Positions 45,385-53,691 of a DNA stretch of 64,000 nt are shown piece after piece. The notes under the pieces are model-generated. The model made no database searches and had not been told where the DNA came from. It saw only the letters and a list, made by a program, of their open reading frames with translations. Source of the DNA: Falsihalocynthiibacter arcticus (GTDB lineage: Bacteria; Pseudomonadota; Alphaproteobacteria; Rhodobacterales; Rhodobacteraceae); the NCBI RefSeq assembly GCF_000812665.2, contig NZ_CP014327.1, positions 2,943,501-3,007,500 on the forward strand, given 5' to 3'. Within the stretch, counting starts at the first letter, position 1. Each line of letters opens with the position of its first letter. The position numbers were made by a program, and so were the translations under genes.

Positions 45385-45870
45385 CTATTCCGCCACATCC
45401 GCGGAATCTGCATTCAACTGGCCATAGTTTTGGACCCCAATTTGATCCAGCAACCCAATCTGCGTTTCCAAGAAATCAACGTGGTTTTGTTCATCAAGGA
45501 TCAGTTGCTCAAACAAATGCATGGAGGCGTAATCCGACGCGTCAGAACATACTTTGCGCGCTTCGGTGTAAAATTTAACGGCTTCCATCTCCGCTTCAAG
45601 ATCGCATGTCAGCGTCTCGCGCAAATTCTCGCCGATGCGCAGTGGATCGAGGGTTTGGAGGTTTGGATGGCCCTCAAGAAACAGGATGCGGTCAATCAGC
45701 TTATCCGCATGCTCCATCTCTTCGATGCTTTCCTCGCGCATTTTTTTGGCAAGTTTGCCGTAACCCCAATCTTTTTGCAGACGGTAATGAAGCCAAAACT
45801 GGCTTACCGCCGTTAGCTCAATCCTCAGAGCCTTGTTCAGGACCTCGATGACTTTTTTATCACCCTTCAT
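45385..45870 (-). CDS. bfr: Bacterioferritin
   Basis: Iron-storage protein of 161 residues that forms a hollow 24-mer and oxidises Fe(II) at a di-iron site. The chain starts [26 protein letters not shown]; the site residues are in [14 protein letters not shown] (Glu and His) and [14 protein letters not shown] (Glu and His). The heme-ligand methionine is expected in the M of EEMEHADKL or nearby. Start at 45,870 overlaps the bfd 3' end by 11 bases, so the two are coupled. Confidence 0.94.
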   Translation of the reverse strand: MKGDKKVIEVLNKALRIELTAVSQFWLHYRLQKDWGYGKLAKKMREESIEEMEHADKLIDRILFLEGHPNLQTLDPLRIGENLRETLTCDLEAEMEAVKFYTEARKVCSDASDYASMHLFEQLILDEQNHVDFLETQIGLLDQIGVQNYGQLNADSADVAE

Positions 45871-46111
45871 GGCGCGTTCTCCTTTTTTTGTCGCTGCGCA
45901 GTCCTTGCAACTCCACAGGTACGCCGAACTTAGTGTTGGTCCGCATGGTTGCAATGAAAAGTTTCATACATCCGCCACATTGCGGAGTTTTGCCGAGGGC
46001 GCGATAAATTTTACCTGGGGTTATTATGACTTTATCGTCGGCGGCGCGCATCCACTCAATCGCGGCGTGGATGCTTTTGTCATTTATGGATTGGCAACTA
46101 CAGATGATCAT
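45860..46111 (-). CDS. bfd: Bacterioferritin-associated ferredoxin
   Basis: Small [2Fe-2S] protein of 83 residues that docks on bacterioferritin and passes electrons for iron release. The four cluster cysteines are visible: CSC near residues 4-6 ([11 protein letters not shown]) and CGGC near 45-48 ([10 protein letters not shown]). The charged tail is longer than in enteric Bfd. It is the first gene of a bfd-bfr pair; a sigma70-like promoter sits about 30 bases upstream. Confidence 0.93.
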   Translation of the reverse strand: MIICSCQSINDKSIHAAIEWMRAADDKVIITPGKIYRALGKTPQCGGCMKLFIATMRTNTKFGVPVELQGLRSDKKRRTRHEG

Positions 46112-46137
46112 GGATAACGCCTCGTTTTTCGTGGCCC

Positions 46138-46166
46138 CAATATCGGATAAATCGAGAAAATGTCAA
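46138..46166 (-). promoter_or_regulatory. Candidate sigma70 promoter of bfd-bfr
   Basis: On the minus strand TTGACA (46,161-46,166) is followed after 16-17 bases by GATATT (around 46,139-46,144), about 30 bases before the bfd start. The -35 box is perfect and the -10 box is 4 of 6. Confidence 0.45.
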
Positions 46167-46317
46167 TCCCGACAAAAACGATAAAGTAATAGAGGCGAGC
46201 GGTATCAGAGGGTCCTGACGAGAGCGGTTTATGTTCTGCGCTCGCAACACGGCGTTTTTAACAAAACGGGCGGGAAGTGGCTGTTGGCTAGAAACGGCAC
46301 GAATATCTGCTGAGCGG

Positions 46318-47544
46318 GGTGGTCTCAACTGATCGAAGCAACACATGCATTGAAACGCTCTGCGGGAGTTTCGTATCCCAGCGTTTTTCGAGGTCGTTCA
46401 TTGAGCTGACTTGCGACGGCGCTCAGCTTTGCTTGACTATATATCGACAAATCCGTTCCCTTTGGAAAGTACTGTCGTAGCAAACGGTTTGTATTTTCGT
46501 TTGTGCCACGTTGCCACGGCGAATGGGGTTCGCACAAAAACACGTCGATATCCGCCGCCAAGGTGAAGGCCTTATGCTTCGCAATTTCTGAACCACGATC
46601 CCAAGTCAGGGAGCGATACAATTCTTTGGGCAGTTTGCGTGACTGTTTGATCAACGCTTGAATGACGCTAGCGCTATCTTTCTTACTGATTTTTGCCAAC
46701 ATGACAAAGCGCGTGTGGCGTTCGACCAGAGTGGCAATGAAGCTGTTGCCAGAACCTGCGATCAAATCGCCCTCCCAGTGGCCTGGTACTGCGCGATCTT
46801 CTACTTCGGCGGGGCGGTCACGGATCGATATTGCGTCGTTGAACTTACCTACTCCAGTCCGTTTTAGTGTGGCATGGCGAGACCGGCGAATGGCCCGCGT
46901 TGCCCGTAGATGCGCAAGCAATTCCTTCTTAAGAACGCCGCGCGTTTGGATGAACAGGCTACGGTAGATCGTCTCGTGCGAGACACGCTTGCTCTCATCG
47001 TCTGGATGTTCACGCATCAGCCAGCCTGCGATTTGTTGCGGGGACCATTTGCGGATCAGCTTGGCCGATATCTCTCGGCAGAGATAGGCATTCCCATTCA
47101 ACTTGCAGAGTTTTGGGCGATGCGCACGATCCCAAGCTGCTGTATCAGAATGCGCTGCGCGGTATTGGGCACGCCCGCCATTGCGTCTGACCTCGCGACT
47201 AATCGTGGACGCTGACCGCTTCAGGGATCTCGCAATGGACCGCAAGGACCGCTTCGCACGCAGGCCTCTGGATATCTCCTCGCGGTCCATCAGGGTGAGA
47301 GCGAGGCGAGACCGCACACGGTCTGGTGGACGGATGCCACCAGTGCGGGCAAGGAGTGGATAAATTGACGACGACGAGCGGTCAAAACCACGCCCAATCG
47401 AGTTCATCGACTCTCCGCGTTGCCATCGATCCCATATCTCTGACTTTTGCTCATCTGTGAAAAACACTCGGCGACGATACTTCATAGGGTTCACTCCATC
47501 TTTCCAAAAAGATTAGAGTGTTGCGTCGATCAGTTGAACTCACC
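46318..47544. mobile_element. IS30-family insertion sequence, 1,227 bp
   Basis: Complete element with a full transposase gene. The terminal inverted repeats run about 27 bases: GGTG at each outer end, and TCAACTGATCG.(A/C)GCAACAC inside (46,318-46,344 and 47,518-47,544). A 2-bp GG duplication flanks it (46,316-46,317 and 47,545-47,546), typical for IS30. Confidence 0.85.
46325..47494 (-). CDS. IS30-family transposase
   Basis: Transposase of 389 residues with an N-terminal HTH (KSEIWDRWQRGESMNSIGRG; SASTISREVRRNGG) and the DDE core: HWEGDLIAGSGNS (Asp), LTWDRGSEIAKHK (Asp) and EPHSPWQRGTNENTNRLL (Glu). It is intact. The truncated copy at 32 kb belongs to the same subgroup, whereas the IS30 at 21 kb does not. 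The stop lies within the left terminal repeat. Confidence 0.94.
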   Translation of the reverse strand: MNPMKYRRRVFFTDEQKSEIWDRWQRGESMNSIGRGFDRSSSSIYPLLARTGGIRPPDRVRSRLALTLMDREEISRGLRAKRSLRSIARSLKRSASTISREVRRNGGRAQYRAAHSDTAAWDRAHRPKLCKLNGNAYLCREISAKLIRKWSPQQIAGWLMREHPDDESKRVSHETIYRSLFIQTRGVLKKELLAHLRATRAIRRSRHATLKRTGVGKFNDAISIRDRPAEVEDRAVPGHWEGDLIAGSGNSFIATLVERHTRFVMLAKISKKDSASVIQALIKQSRKLPKELYRSLTWDRGSEIAKHKAFTLAADIDVFLCEPHSPWQRGTNENTNRLLRQYFPKGTDLSIYSQAKLSAVASQLNERPRKTLGYETPAERFNACVASIS

Positions 47545-47610
47545 GGATTTTGCAGACGTTTACGATTTCGGTGAGTATATCCGCTCTCGGATATGCTCAA
47601 ACGAATTCCG

Positions 47611-48657
47611 TCAGTCCAATGCGAGTACGATTTTTCCGATATGTCCCTTTTCGCCAAAAGCGCTTTGTGCAGCTGCGATATTACGAAGCGGATAGGTTTC
47701 AGCCACCAAAGGTGCGATCTCTTTGCGTTCGATCCGCCCAACAAGATTACTGAAAACTTGCGGCTCAAGAACCGTGCAGCCAAAGAAGCTGAGGTCTTTG
47801 AGATAGAGCGTACGGATATCAAGCTCAACAAGGGGGCCGCCGATGGCCCCCGCAACTGCATAGCGTCCACCGGGGCGCAACACGTTAAGCAATGACGGCC
47901 ACTTCGGGCCAGCCACCAAATCAATAACGACATCGACGCTATTTGCACCAAGCGCGGCAACAAGATCATCGCCACGATCAAGTGTTTTTTTCGCACCAAG
48001 TTCTAAGAGAGTTTTGGCTTTTGACGCGCTGGTGACAGCAATGACCTTTGCCCCACGCGCTTGCGCCAATTGAACCGTCGCCGAACCGACACCACCAGAT
48101 GCACCCGTGACCAAAATGGTCTCGCCCTTGCGCACATTGGCGCGTGTCAGCATATTTTCGGCTGTAGAGTAGGAGCACGGAAAAGACGCCAGTTCTATAT
48201 CAGTCAAATCGCAATTGATTGCATGAGCGTGGCGTGCAGCAACCCGCGTGTACTGGGCAAATCCACCGTCACACTCAGACCCAAAATACCATGGCGTTTT
48301 GAGTGTGTCCCCATTCGCCTCGCGGATACACGGTTCGATCAGGACACGTTGGCCAATTCGAGACGTGTCGATTGCCGCGCCGACAGCAACAATTTCGCCG
48401 CAAACATCTGCGCCCTGAATGCGTGGAAATGTAAGCGGTGTACCAGACCATGACGCATCGTCTGCTTCTGCTTCGCCCTTGGAATACCAAGCCGTTCGCG
48501 TGTTGATATCTGTGTTGTTTACGCCTGCGGCACTGACCCGTACAAGGACATCGCTTTCCCGAAGCACGGGAACAGGGAGATCATCGCGCCACTCAAGCAT
48601 TTCGGGACCGCCATGACCATTCAGAACAACTCCGGACATTTTTTCAGGGAAAGTCAT
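47611..48657 (-). CDS. Zinc-binding-type alcohol dehydrogenase/quinone reductase
   Basis: Medium-chain dehydrogenase/reductase of 348 residues. The GroES-like N-terminal domain has SAAGVNNTDINTRTAWY and IQGADVCGEIVAVG; the Rossmann domain has LVTGASGGVGSATVQLAQARGAKVIAV with its nucleotide-binding GxxGxxG. The C-terminus (GEKGHIGKIVLAL) is typical of quinone oxidoreductase-like members. Zinc ligands are not evident, so an NADPH:quinone or enone reductase role is more likely. The start at 48,657 has AAGGAGA six bases upstream. The IS30 inserted 67 bases beyond its stop. Confidence 0.87.
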   Translation of the reverse strand: MTFPEKMSGVVLNGHGGPEMLEWRDDLPVPVLRESDVLVRVSAAGVNNTDINTRTAWYSKGEAEADDASWSGTPLTFPRIQGADVCGEIVAVGAAIDTSRIGQRVLIEPCIREANGDTLKTPWYFGSECDGGFAQYTRVAARHAHAINCDLTDIELASFPCSYSTAENMLTRANVRKGETILVTGASGGVGSATVQLAQARGAKVIAVTSASKAKTLLELGAKKTLDRGDDLVAALGANSVDVVIDLVAGPKWPSLLNVLRPGGRYAVAGAIGGPLVELDIRTLYLKDLSFFGCTVLEPQVFSNLVGRIERKEIAPLVAETYPLRNIAAAQSAFGEKGHIGKIVLALD

Positions 48658-48793
48658 GTTGGTCTCCTTGTAAAACAAAGCGCACCCTTAGAGAAACAAC
48701 TGAAAATGTCAATCTGGGCGCGGAACGGATATTGGCGGCACTTTGAACGAAAGTCGGCTATGGCCCGACAAAGCGCAACCGTCCTAAGGACCG

Positions 48794-49267
48794 CTAGCCG
48801 CCGAGTTGCGTGCGCATCGCTTGATAGACAACGGCGGTGGCGACATTTGCCAAGTTAAGGGATCGAACAAGAGGATTGAGCATCGGCAAACTATGCACGC
48901 GATCGCCCATGCCGTCCAAGATTTCTGGTGGCAAGCCTTTGGATTCACATCCGAAAACTAAATAAGCGTCCTGTTGATAGTCAGGCGCATAAATGCTCTG
49001 TTCGCCATGTTCCTCAAAGAAATACATGCTATCGCGCGGCGGGTTTCGCAGATCCAAAAAGCTTTGCCACGTGTCATATTCGCTCAGATGAACATATTTC
49101 CAGTAATCGGTTCCCGCGCGTCGCACGGCCTTTTCGTCGAGGGAAAACCCGTAGGGTTTGATCAGGATCAGCTCTAGATTTAGCGCCACACAGGTCCGCC
49201 CAATCGCGCCGGTATTGTAGGGAATTTCAGGGGTTACTAATACCAATTTTAGGCACGGATCAGACAT
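48794..49267 (-). CDS. trmL: tRNA (cytidine(34)-2'-O)-methyltransferase
   Basis: SPOUT methyltransferase of 157 residues that methylates the wobble base of certain tRNA-Leu species. The knotted fold is seen from LVTPEIPYNTGAIGRTCVALN at the N-terminus to FGCESKGLPPEIL and the SAM-binding PMLNPLVRSLNLANVATAVVYQAM at the end. Length and motifs are standard for TrmL. It stands alone. Confidence 0.93.
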   Translation of the reverse strand: MSDPCLKLVLVTPEIPYNTGAIGRTCVALNLELILIKPYGFSLDEKAVRRAGTDYWKYVHLSEYDTWQSFLDLRNPPRDSMYFFEEHGEQSIYAPDYQQDAYLVFGCESKGLPPEILDGMGDRVHSLPMLNPLVRSLNLANVATAVVYQAMRTQLGG

Positions 49268-49539
49268 AGGCTGTGCAGACTTTCTAAGTCACGGGCGCAG
49301 GATCGGCCCGTTGCTGGCCCCCTGTTACCCCAACTTATGCGTCCTTAACAGCGCCAAATCTGCTGTCATAGGGGCTGTTGGGAGGTGGAGATTGCGGCTC
49401 CGCTCCGAAAGCCACGTTTTGCGCGGCCAACTTACACTTGCCCAAAAGGGGGCGCTGTGGTCCTTATTGTGGCACATCATGCGTGACGGCAATTGGGTGT
49501 GAGCGCATATCGGAATTAAATCCGTTGGGGGACGTAATA

Positions 49540-50256
49540 TTGAAGAAGTCTAGGGCGCGCGGGTTTTGGGTTTGGTTTTCAGTGGTGTTGGTGACGTTGA
49601 GCGCCTGTGTGCCAAGCGACGACACATCGTCAGAAGAGGCGAAGAAGTTGGCCAATATTGACGCTTACGAATCCAGCACTCAAGAACGACTGAGCCGCGA
49701 CGTGCCATATTTTCCATTTGGTATCCAAAAAACCTGCGGGAATACGTACCCACGTCTCAAATTGGCGGATGTTAGGCAGAGCCCTCAGCAGGGGAATATA
49801 TCTCTATGGGAAACCCATTCGAAAAAAGCCAACGTAGCCCGCTATTTGCTTTGGAACGAAGTCCGTGCGTGTGGCTTTCTGTTTGAAACGCCTGCCGCCG
49901 ATGGCGAAGGGCCATTTAGCCGTGGGGCCTATGTCACCCTGTACGGCATGCAGTCTGGCGTAACAGAGTCACCTCGGGACATGATTGTCGATGGAATGGC
50001 CTTTCCGTCGGTAGTCTACAGGGATGGGACACGTCAAGATGCTGAAGTATTAAGAGCTACTTATTCAAAGAAATTTCGTGAGTGCCGAGAGCAAACCGGC
50101 AGCTCCAAGGAAACATGCCAAGGGGTCATTCGAAAATGGGTGAGCGATAATACCGCGACCCTTGGGATTACATACAGTGGCCAAGAAAAGAATGAAACCG
50201 TGGGACTGTTTATGCTCGATGATCGTCTGTTGTGGGCTGGCCGCGAAATTAAATAG
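49540..50256 (+). CDS. Lipoprotein, paralogue of the 35-kb gene
   Basis: Lipoprotein of 238 residues, not assignable to a known family. The signal peptide VWFSVVLVTLSAC ends in a lipobox. The mature protein has YFPFGIQKTCGNTYPRLKLADV, NISLWETHSKK, FLFETPAADGEGPFSRG and a final LFMLDDRLLWAGREIK. Four or five cysteines may form disulfides. The start is a TTG at 49,540, with a GGGGGA element about eight bases upstream. It stands alone. Similarity to the frameshifted gene at 35 kb extends over the whole length, so this is the intact member of a pair. Confidence 0.75.
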   Translation: MKKSRARGFWVWFSVVLVTLSACVPSDDTSSEEAKKLANIDAYESSTQERLSRDVPYFPFGIQKTCGNTYPRLKLADVRQSPQQGNISLWETHSKKANVARYLLWNEVRACGFLFETPAADGEGPFSRGAYVTLYGMQSGVTESPRDMIVDGMAFPSVVYRDGTRQDAEVLRATYSKKFRECREQTGSSKETCQGVIRKWVSDNTATLGITYSGQEKNETVGLFMLDDRLLWAGREIK

Positions 50257-50354
50257 GGCGAGGGGTGGCTTGGAAATGCACGCCTGTTGCAAAGCCCTCG
50301 ACGCATCAACTGTTTAGGGAACGACGAGTTTATCACGGCCATTCGATACGTTGT

Positions 50355-51353
50355 CTATGGTTGTTGAGCCGCTAGGCATTGCCGCTCCCATTCCGTTAGA
50401 AATGCCATTATTTCGAGGGAGTCCGTGAGGCGGGGCGAGGGGCGTTGCGCCTCTTTTTGACCGGCGGCAAGGGAGGCCTCGACCATTTTAACTTGGGTGT
50501 AGAATGCATCATGGTCTGCATCAACGTAAATGTCTTCGACCTCGCCGTCATAGGAGGTCCAGCGGAGGTGATTGCGGCCCGCCACGGGGAGCCATGGGTT
50601 TGTTACGAACGTTAGCGTGCCCTTGTCGCCCGCAATCGTAAAGCCGTGCTCCATGCCGTAGCTGTCGGTTGATTGCAGCGTGGCCAGCACGCCATTGGCG
50701 AATTGCGCGGTCACGGCGGCGTCGCAGATGGTGCCGTCATGCGTCGATACATTTCCCAGTCCCGCGAGTTGACCCGTGGCAAACATGTCTTGGCCACAGA
50801 GAGTCTGGACGACCAAATGCAGCAGCGACACGGGGTAGCAACCCAGATTATAGAGCGTGCCGCGCCCAAGGGGGTTGGTGACGTTCCAAATATCCGCCGA
50901 ATAAAAGCCGGTGATCGCGCGTAGGTTGCCCAAGCGCCCATCCGCCAGAATTTCCATCAAACGAGCGTAGAGCGGGTGGGAAAGATACATAAACCCTTCG
51001 ACAAAAAAGGTGTCGTGGGTACGGACGGCAGTAGCCAGAGCCTGCGCTTCCTCCATTGTTGTGGTCAGCGATTTCTCGGACAAAACCGCCTTGCCAGCCT
51101 TGGCGGCGGCAATGGTCAGCGTGTGATGGACGTGGTTTGGCAAGCCGATATAAACGACGTCAATCTCAGGGTCCGCCAGAATTTCGTCATACCCGTAAGA
51201 GACCGTAGGAATGCTGTATTCCTTTTGAAAGGCGTCCACGGCGTCGGAATTGCGTCCTGCAATTGTGCGGATCTCTGATCCGTTGGAGGCGGCAATCGCC
51301 TTTGCAGTTTTGTGGGTGATAAACCCAGTTCCAAGCAATCCCCAGCGCAGCAT
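50355..51353 (-). CDS. Gfo/Idh/MocA-family oxidoreductase
   Basis: NAD(P)-dependent sugar or polyol dehydrogenase-like protein of 332 residues. The Rossmann start GLLGTGFITHKTAKAIAAS, then VYIGLPNHVHHTLTIAAAKAGKAVLSEKSLTTTMEEA, with the EK(S/P) motif that carries the catalytic lysine, and the C-terminal half beginning GFYSADIWNVTNPLGRGTLYNLG. Substrate specificity cannot be read from the sequence. It is a single gene between two unknown ones. Confidence 0.9.
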   Translation of the reverse strand: MLRWGLLGTGFITHKTAKAIAASNGSEIRTIAGRNSDAVDAFQKEYSIPTVSYGYDEILADPEIDVVYIGLPNHVHHTLTIAAAKAGKAVLSEKSLTTTMEEAQALATAVRTHDTFFVEGFMYLSHPLYARLMEILADGRLGNLRAITGFYSADIWNVTNPLGRGTLYNLGCYPVSLLHLVVQTLCGQDMFATGQLAGLGNVSTHDGTICDAAVTAQFANGVLATLQSTDSYGMEHGFTIAGDKGTLTFVTNPWLPVAGRNHLRWTSYDGEVEDIYVDADHDAFYTQVKMVEASLAAGQKEAQRPSPRLTDSLEIMAFLTEWERQCLAAQQP

Positions 51354-51478
51354 ATGGTCGTCCTTTGAGTAATCCGAAAAGCGAGCCTATGCGGGCCGCG
51401 ATAGTTTGCGAAGCCTTGAGGCGAAAGGCCGCTTCAATGGATCGACGCCTTGCCTTAGTGCTTTAGTGGCACGGCAAC

Positions 51479-51994
51479 TTATCTGTTTTCTAGGAAATGA
51501 TAGGCTTCAAGAATGGTCGTGCTCAGCCCATCAAAAAAGCCCGGAACAGTGACGTCAATAAGGCCTACAGCGGGGAGTGTTTCGTCGGCGACGGTGTCTT
51601 CGGCGGGCCGCACCACAATAAGCGTGCTCGGGTCGTTGAGCAACTCGCGATAACTCGCACCTTTGCCATGCTTTAGAACGTTGATCGCCAAATAATACAG
51701 GTGGAACCGCTCAGCAAGATCAGCTTGCTCCGCCGCGACCAGCATTGTTTTCAATTTGCGCGCGAACGGACCCCGTTTAAAGGTGTTCTGCATCCGCGCC
51801 TCAAAAACAGAGAAGATATCGACCGCAGTCAATTCAAGCGCCACAGTCGCCGCGCGCAGCTCTTCTAATTGGGCGTCAGATCCGTTCTGGCCGTCCAAAA
51901 GTTTCAAAACCTCCGAAATGCGATTTTCGGACGCCTTGGCATTGGTTTGCGCCGCCGCAACCAGTTCAGGTACGCTTGGTGAAGCTCCCATCAT
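51479..51994 (-). CDS. Hypothetical helical protein
   Basis: Protein of 171 residues, not recognised. It is mostly helical (LVAAAQTNAKASENRISEVLKLLDG; LEELRAATVALELTAVDIFSVFEARMQ), with a HYLAINVLKHGKG-like stretch (FHLYYLAINVLKHGKGASYRELL) that resembles cytosolic proteins with an AbiV- or HEPN-like helix but I do not claim either. AAGGAG lies before the ATG. It is alone, in opposite direction to the Tad locus. Confidence 0.75.
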   Translation of the reverse strand: MMGASPSVPELVAAAQTNAKASENRISEVLKLLDGQNGSDAQLEELRAATVALELTAVDIFSVFEARMQNTFKRGPFARKLKTMLVAAEQADLAERFHLYYLAINVLKHGKGASYRELLNDPSTLIVVRPAEDTVADETLPAVGLIDVTVPGFFDGLSTTILEAYHFLENR

Positions 51995-52458
51995 TCTATC
52001 TCCTTAAGATATCAACTCCCTAATGCTATGCGGCGCGGAATGATAGTGGCGGGATGGGTTAATTCGGATTCTGGGGTGAGGGCGGCGGTTTTGGGCACGC
52101 TGACCCGCGCTCAAATATATGCCCAAGGCCACACGGATGTTGCGAACCTTGCTTGTTTTTATACGTAAATGAAGTCAGTCCGTTCGTTTTGGCCGCGATT
52201 TCCACCGTCCTATCCGCGATTTTTGGGTCATTTCAGGGCGGGACTCAGTGATTCCATGATGAAATTCCGAGGGGTTACAATCCGGTAAATGCGTCTGTTT
52301 CCTCGGAATTCGACAGAAAACACAACCTCGGCGCGAATAATTCAGCCGCAGAGATGAAGCGCGCGCCCCCCTGCAAAAGCTAGAATGGAACTTGGCCACC
52401 TGAGGGCGGGCCGTTTATTTATCTGGGCACCTTGGGTGCGTAAAATGGAGAGAACACT
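51995..52458. other. Upstream region of the Tad locus
   Basis: Gap of 460 bases. It contains the inverted repeat AATTCCGAGG (52,263-52,272) and CCTCGGAATT (52,301-52,310) with a 28-base spacer, which may be an operator or an RNA structure. The flp promoter must lie here; no gene is supported. Confidence 0.5.
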
Positions 52459-52656
52459 ATGAAAAGAATTTTTGCAAAAACTTGGTCACGTTTTAAGTCC
52501 GATGAGCACGGCGTTACGCTGGTTGAATATGGCATTGCGCTTGTTTTGGCCGTTGTTGTCGGGACCTCAGCGCTCTCGACCCTTGGCGGCGCAGTGGGTG
52601 ACAAAATGGGCAGTGCTGAAGACTGCTTGGATGGTACTACCACTACTTGCAGCTAA
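52459..52656 (+). CDS. flp: Flp-family type IVb pilin
   Basis: Pilin of 65 residues, the structural subunit of the Tad pilus. After a short basic leader comes the class-typical stretch DEHGVTLVEYGIALVLAVVVGT, in which the Glu and Tyr at positions 5 and 6 of the mature protein are the Flp hallmark. Cleavage would be by the TadV-type peptidase at 62 kb, after the Gly before VTLVEYG. Two cysteines near the C-terminus could form a disulfide. A strong stem-loop follows directly. Confidence 0.93.
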   Translation: MKRIFAKTWSRFKSDEHGVTLVEYGIALVLAVVVGTSALSTLGGAVGDKMGSAEDCLDGTTTTCS

Positions 52657-52662
52657 ACTTAA

Positions 52663-52690
52663 CGGCGGCCCAGAATTCGTCGGGCCGCCG
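52663..52690 (+). terminator. Stem-loop after flp (attenuator-like)
   Basis: CGGCGGCCC (52,663-52,671) pairs perfectly with GGGCCGCCG (52,682-52,690), with a ten-base loop. No T-run follows, so it may be a partial terminator or a 3' stabiliser that lets pilin mRNA exceed the downstream genes. Confidence 0.6.
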
Positions 52691-52753
52691 GAAGTTCACT
52701 CATTATGAAGCAATGAAATTTGGAGGTTTTTCCAACGCAGTGCTTCAAATCCC

Positions 52754-52800
52754 TTTCGGTCCTTTGGCCACAATGTACGCAACGCGCTGAAGGACCGAAA
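52754..52800. repeat. 11-bp inverted repeat upstream of cpaB
   Basis: TTTCGGTCCTT (52,754-52,764) and AAGGACCGAAA (52,790-52,800) pair perfectly over a 25-base loop, 83 bases before the cpaB start. It may be an operator or a leader structure. Confidence 0.5.
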
Positions 52801-52882
52801 ATCCGTATTGATTTCACGTCATCGAACGACCGTTACGAGGGCTTCGTTTCCGCCAAATGCCAAATTGAAAAGGACCTATCAC

Positions 52883-53686
52883 ATGCGATTGTCATCTATC
52901 CTACTGGTCGTTACGGGCCTTGGTGTGGCGACGGGGTCTGTTTATCTTGCGCAGGACGTCTTGACTGCGCAGATTCTCAGCAAACAAGCGTCGCAAGAAG
53001 AAAGTCAAACGGTTGGCGTTTTGGTCGCGGGCCGCGATATCGCCTTTGGCCAAGCCATTGAATCGCAACTTATTACCACGATCTATTGGCCGCGCGATGC
53101 GTTGCCAGTGGGCGTCTTGACGGACCGCGACTTCCTCCTTCCGAGTGATGGCGTCGAGCCACGTCGGGCGCGAAAAGCCATGTCACAGGGAGAGTTGTTT
53201 TTTGCCAGTCGGGTCTCGGGATGGGGTGAAAAAGTCACCATCGTTCAGTCGCTCTCGGCCAACCACCGCGCCATGGCCATCAAAGTAAACGCCGAGACCG
53301 CCGTGGGCGGTTTTGTGACCCCCGGGGATTCCGTGGACGTGCTTTTGACCGAGGGACGGAATTCCGGATTGCGCACCGTGACGATCCTGCAAAATATCAA
53401 AGTTATTGGTGTCGATCAGGACTCCGACATCGGCAATGACTCGCCAGAAGTGGCGCGTACCGTGACCGTCGAAGTGACGCCAGATCAAGGGCAGCGTCTT
53501 GCGCTCGCCCAGCAAGCGGGCATCCTGAGCCTGACATTGCGCAACAATGTGGGCGCGGAGGACCAACCGCTCGATTCCCTTAAGCTTAGCGATCTGATGC
53601 AGGATGTTTCGCCCGTTCCGGAAATGATTTCCACCCCGAGAATTACAGTGCGGCGTGGAGTCGTAATCGCCGACGAAGGTCTGTAG
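52883..53686 (+). CDS. cpaB: Flp pilus assembly protein CpaB/RcpC
   Basis: Periplasmic protein of 267 residues, anchored by an N-terminal segment (SSILLVVTGLGVATGSVYLA). It has the SAF domain of the family (GVLVAGRDIAFGQAIESQLI with PRDALPVGVL) and the later RcpC module (MAIKVNAETAVGGFVTPGDSVDVLLT). It is thought to work with the secretin complex. Start at 52,883 gives the membrane anchor; upstream extension to 52,808 crosses an inverted repeat and is unlikely. Confidence 0.92.
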   Translation: MRLSSILLVVTGLGVATGSVYLAQDVLTAQILSKQASQEESQTVGVLVAGRDIAFGQAIESQLITTIYWPRDALPVGVLTDRDFLLPSDGVEPRRARKAMSQGELFFASRVSGWGEKVTIVQSLSANHRAMAIKVNAETAVGGFVTPGDSVDVLLTEGRNSGLRTVTILQNIKVIGVDQDSDIGNDSPEVARTVTVEVTPDQGQRLALAQQAGILSLTLRNNVGAEDQPLDSLKLSDLMQDVSPVPEMISTPRITVRRGVVIADEGL

Positions 53687-53691
53687 AAACC

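Noticed and set aside
46156-48714. Shared GAAAATGTCAATC motif upstream of bfd and the quinone reductase as an iron box
   Set aside because: On the coding strand it is mainly the -35 box TTGACA with a T-rich spacer, so a common promoter element explains it.
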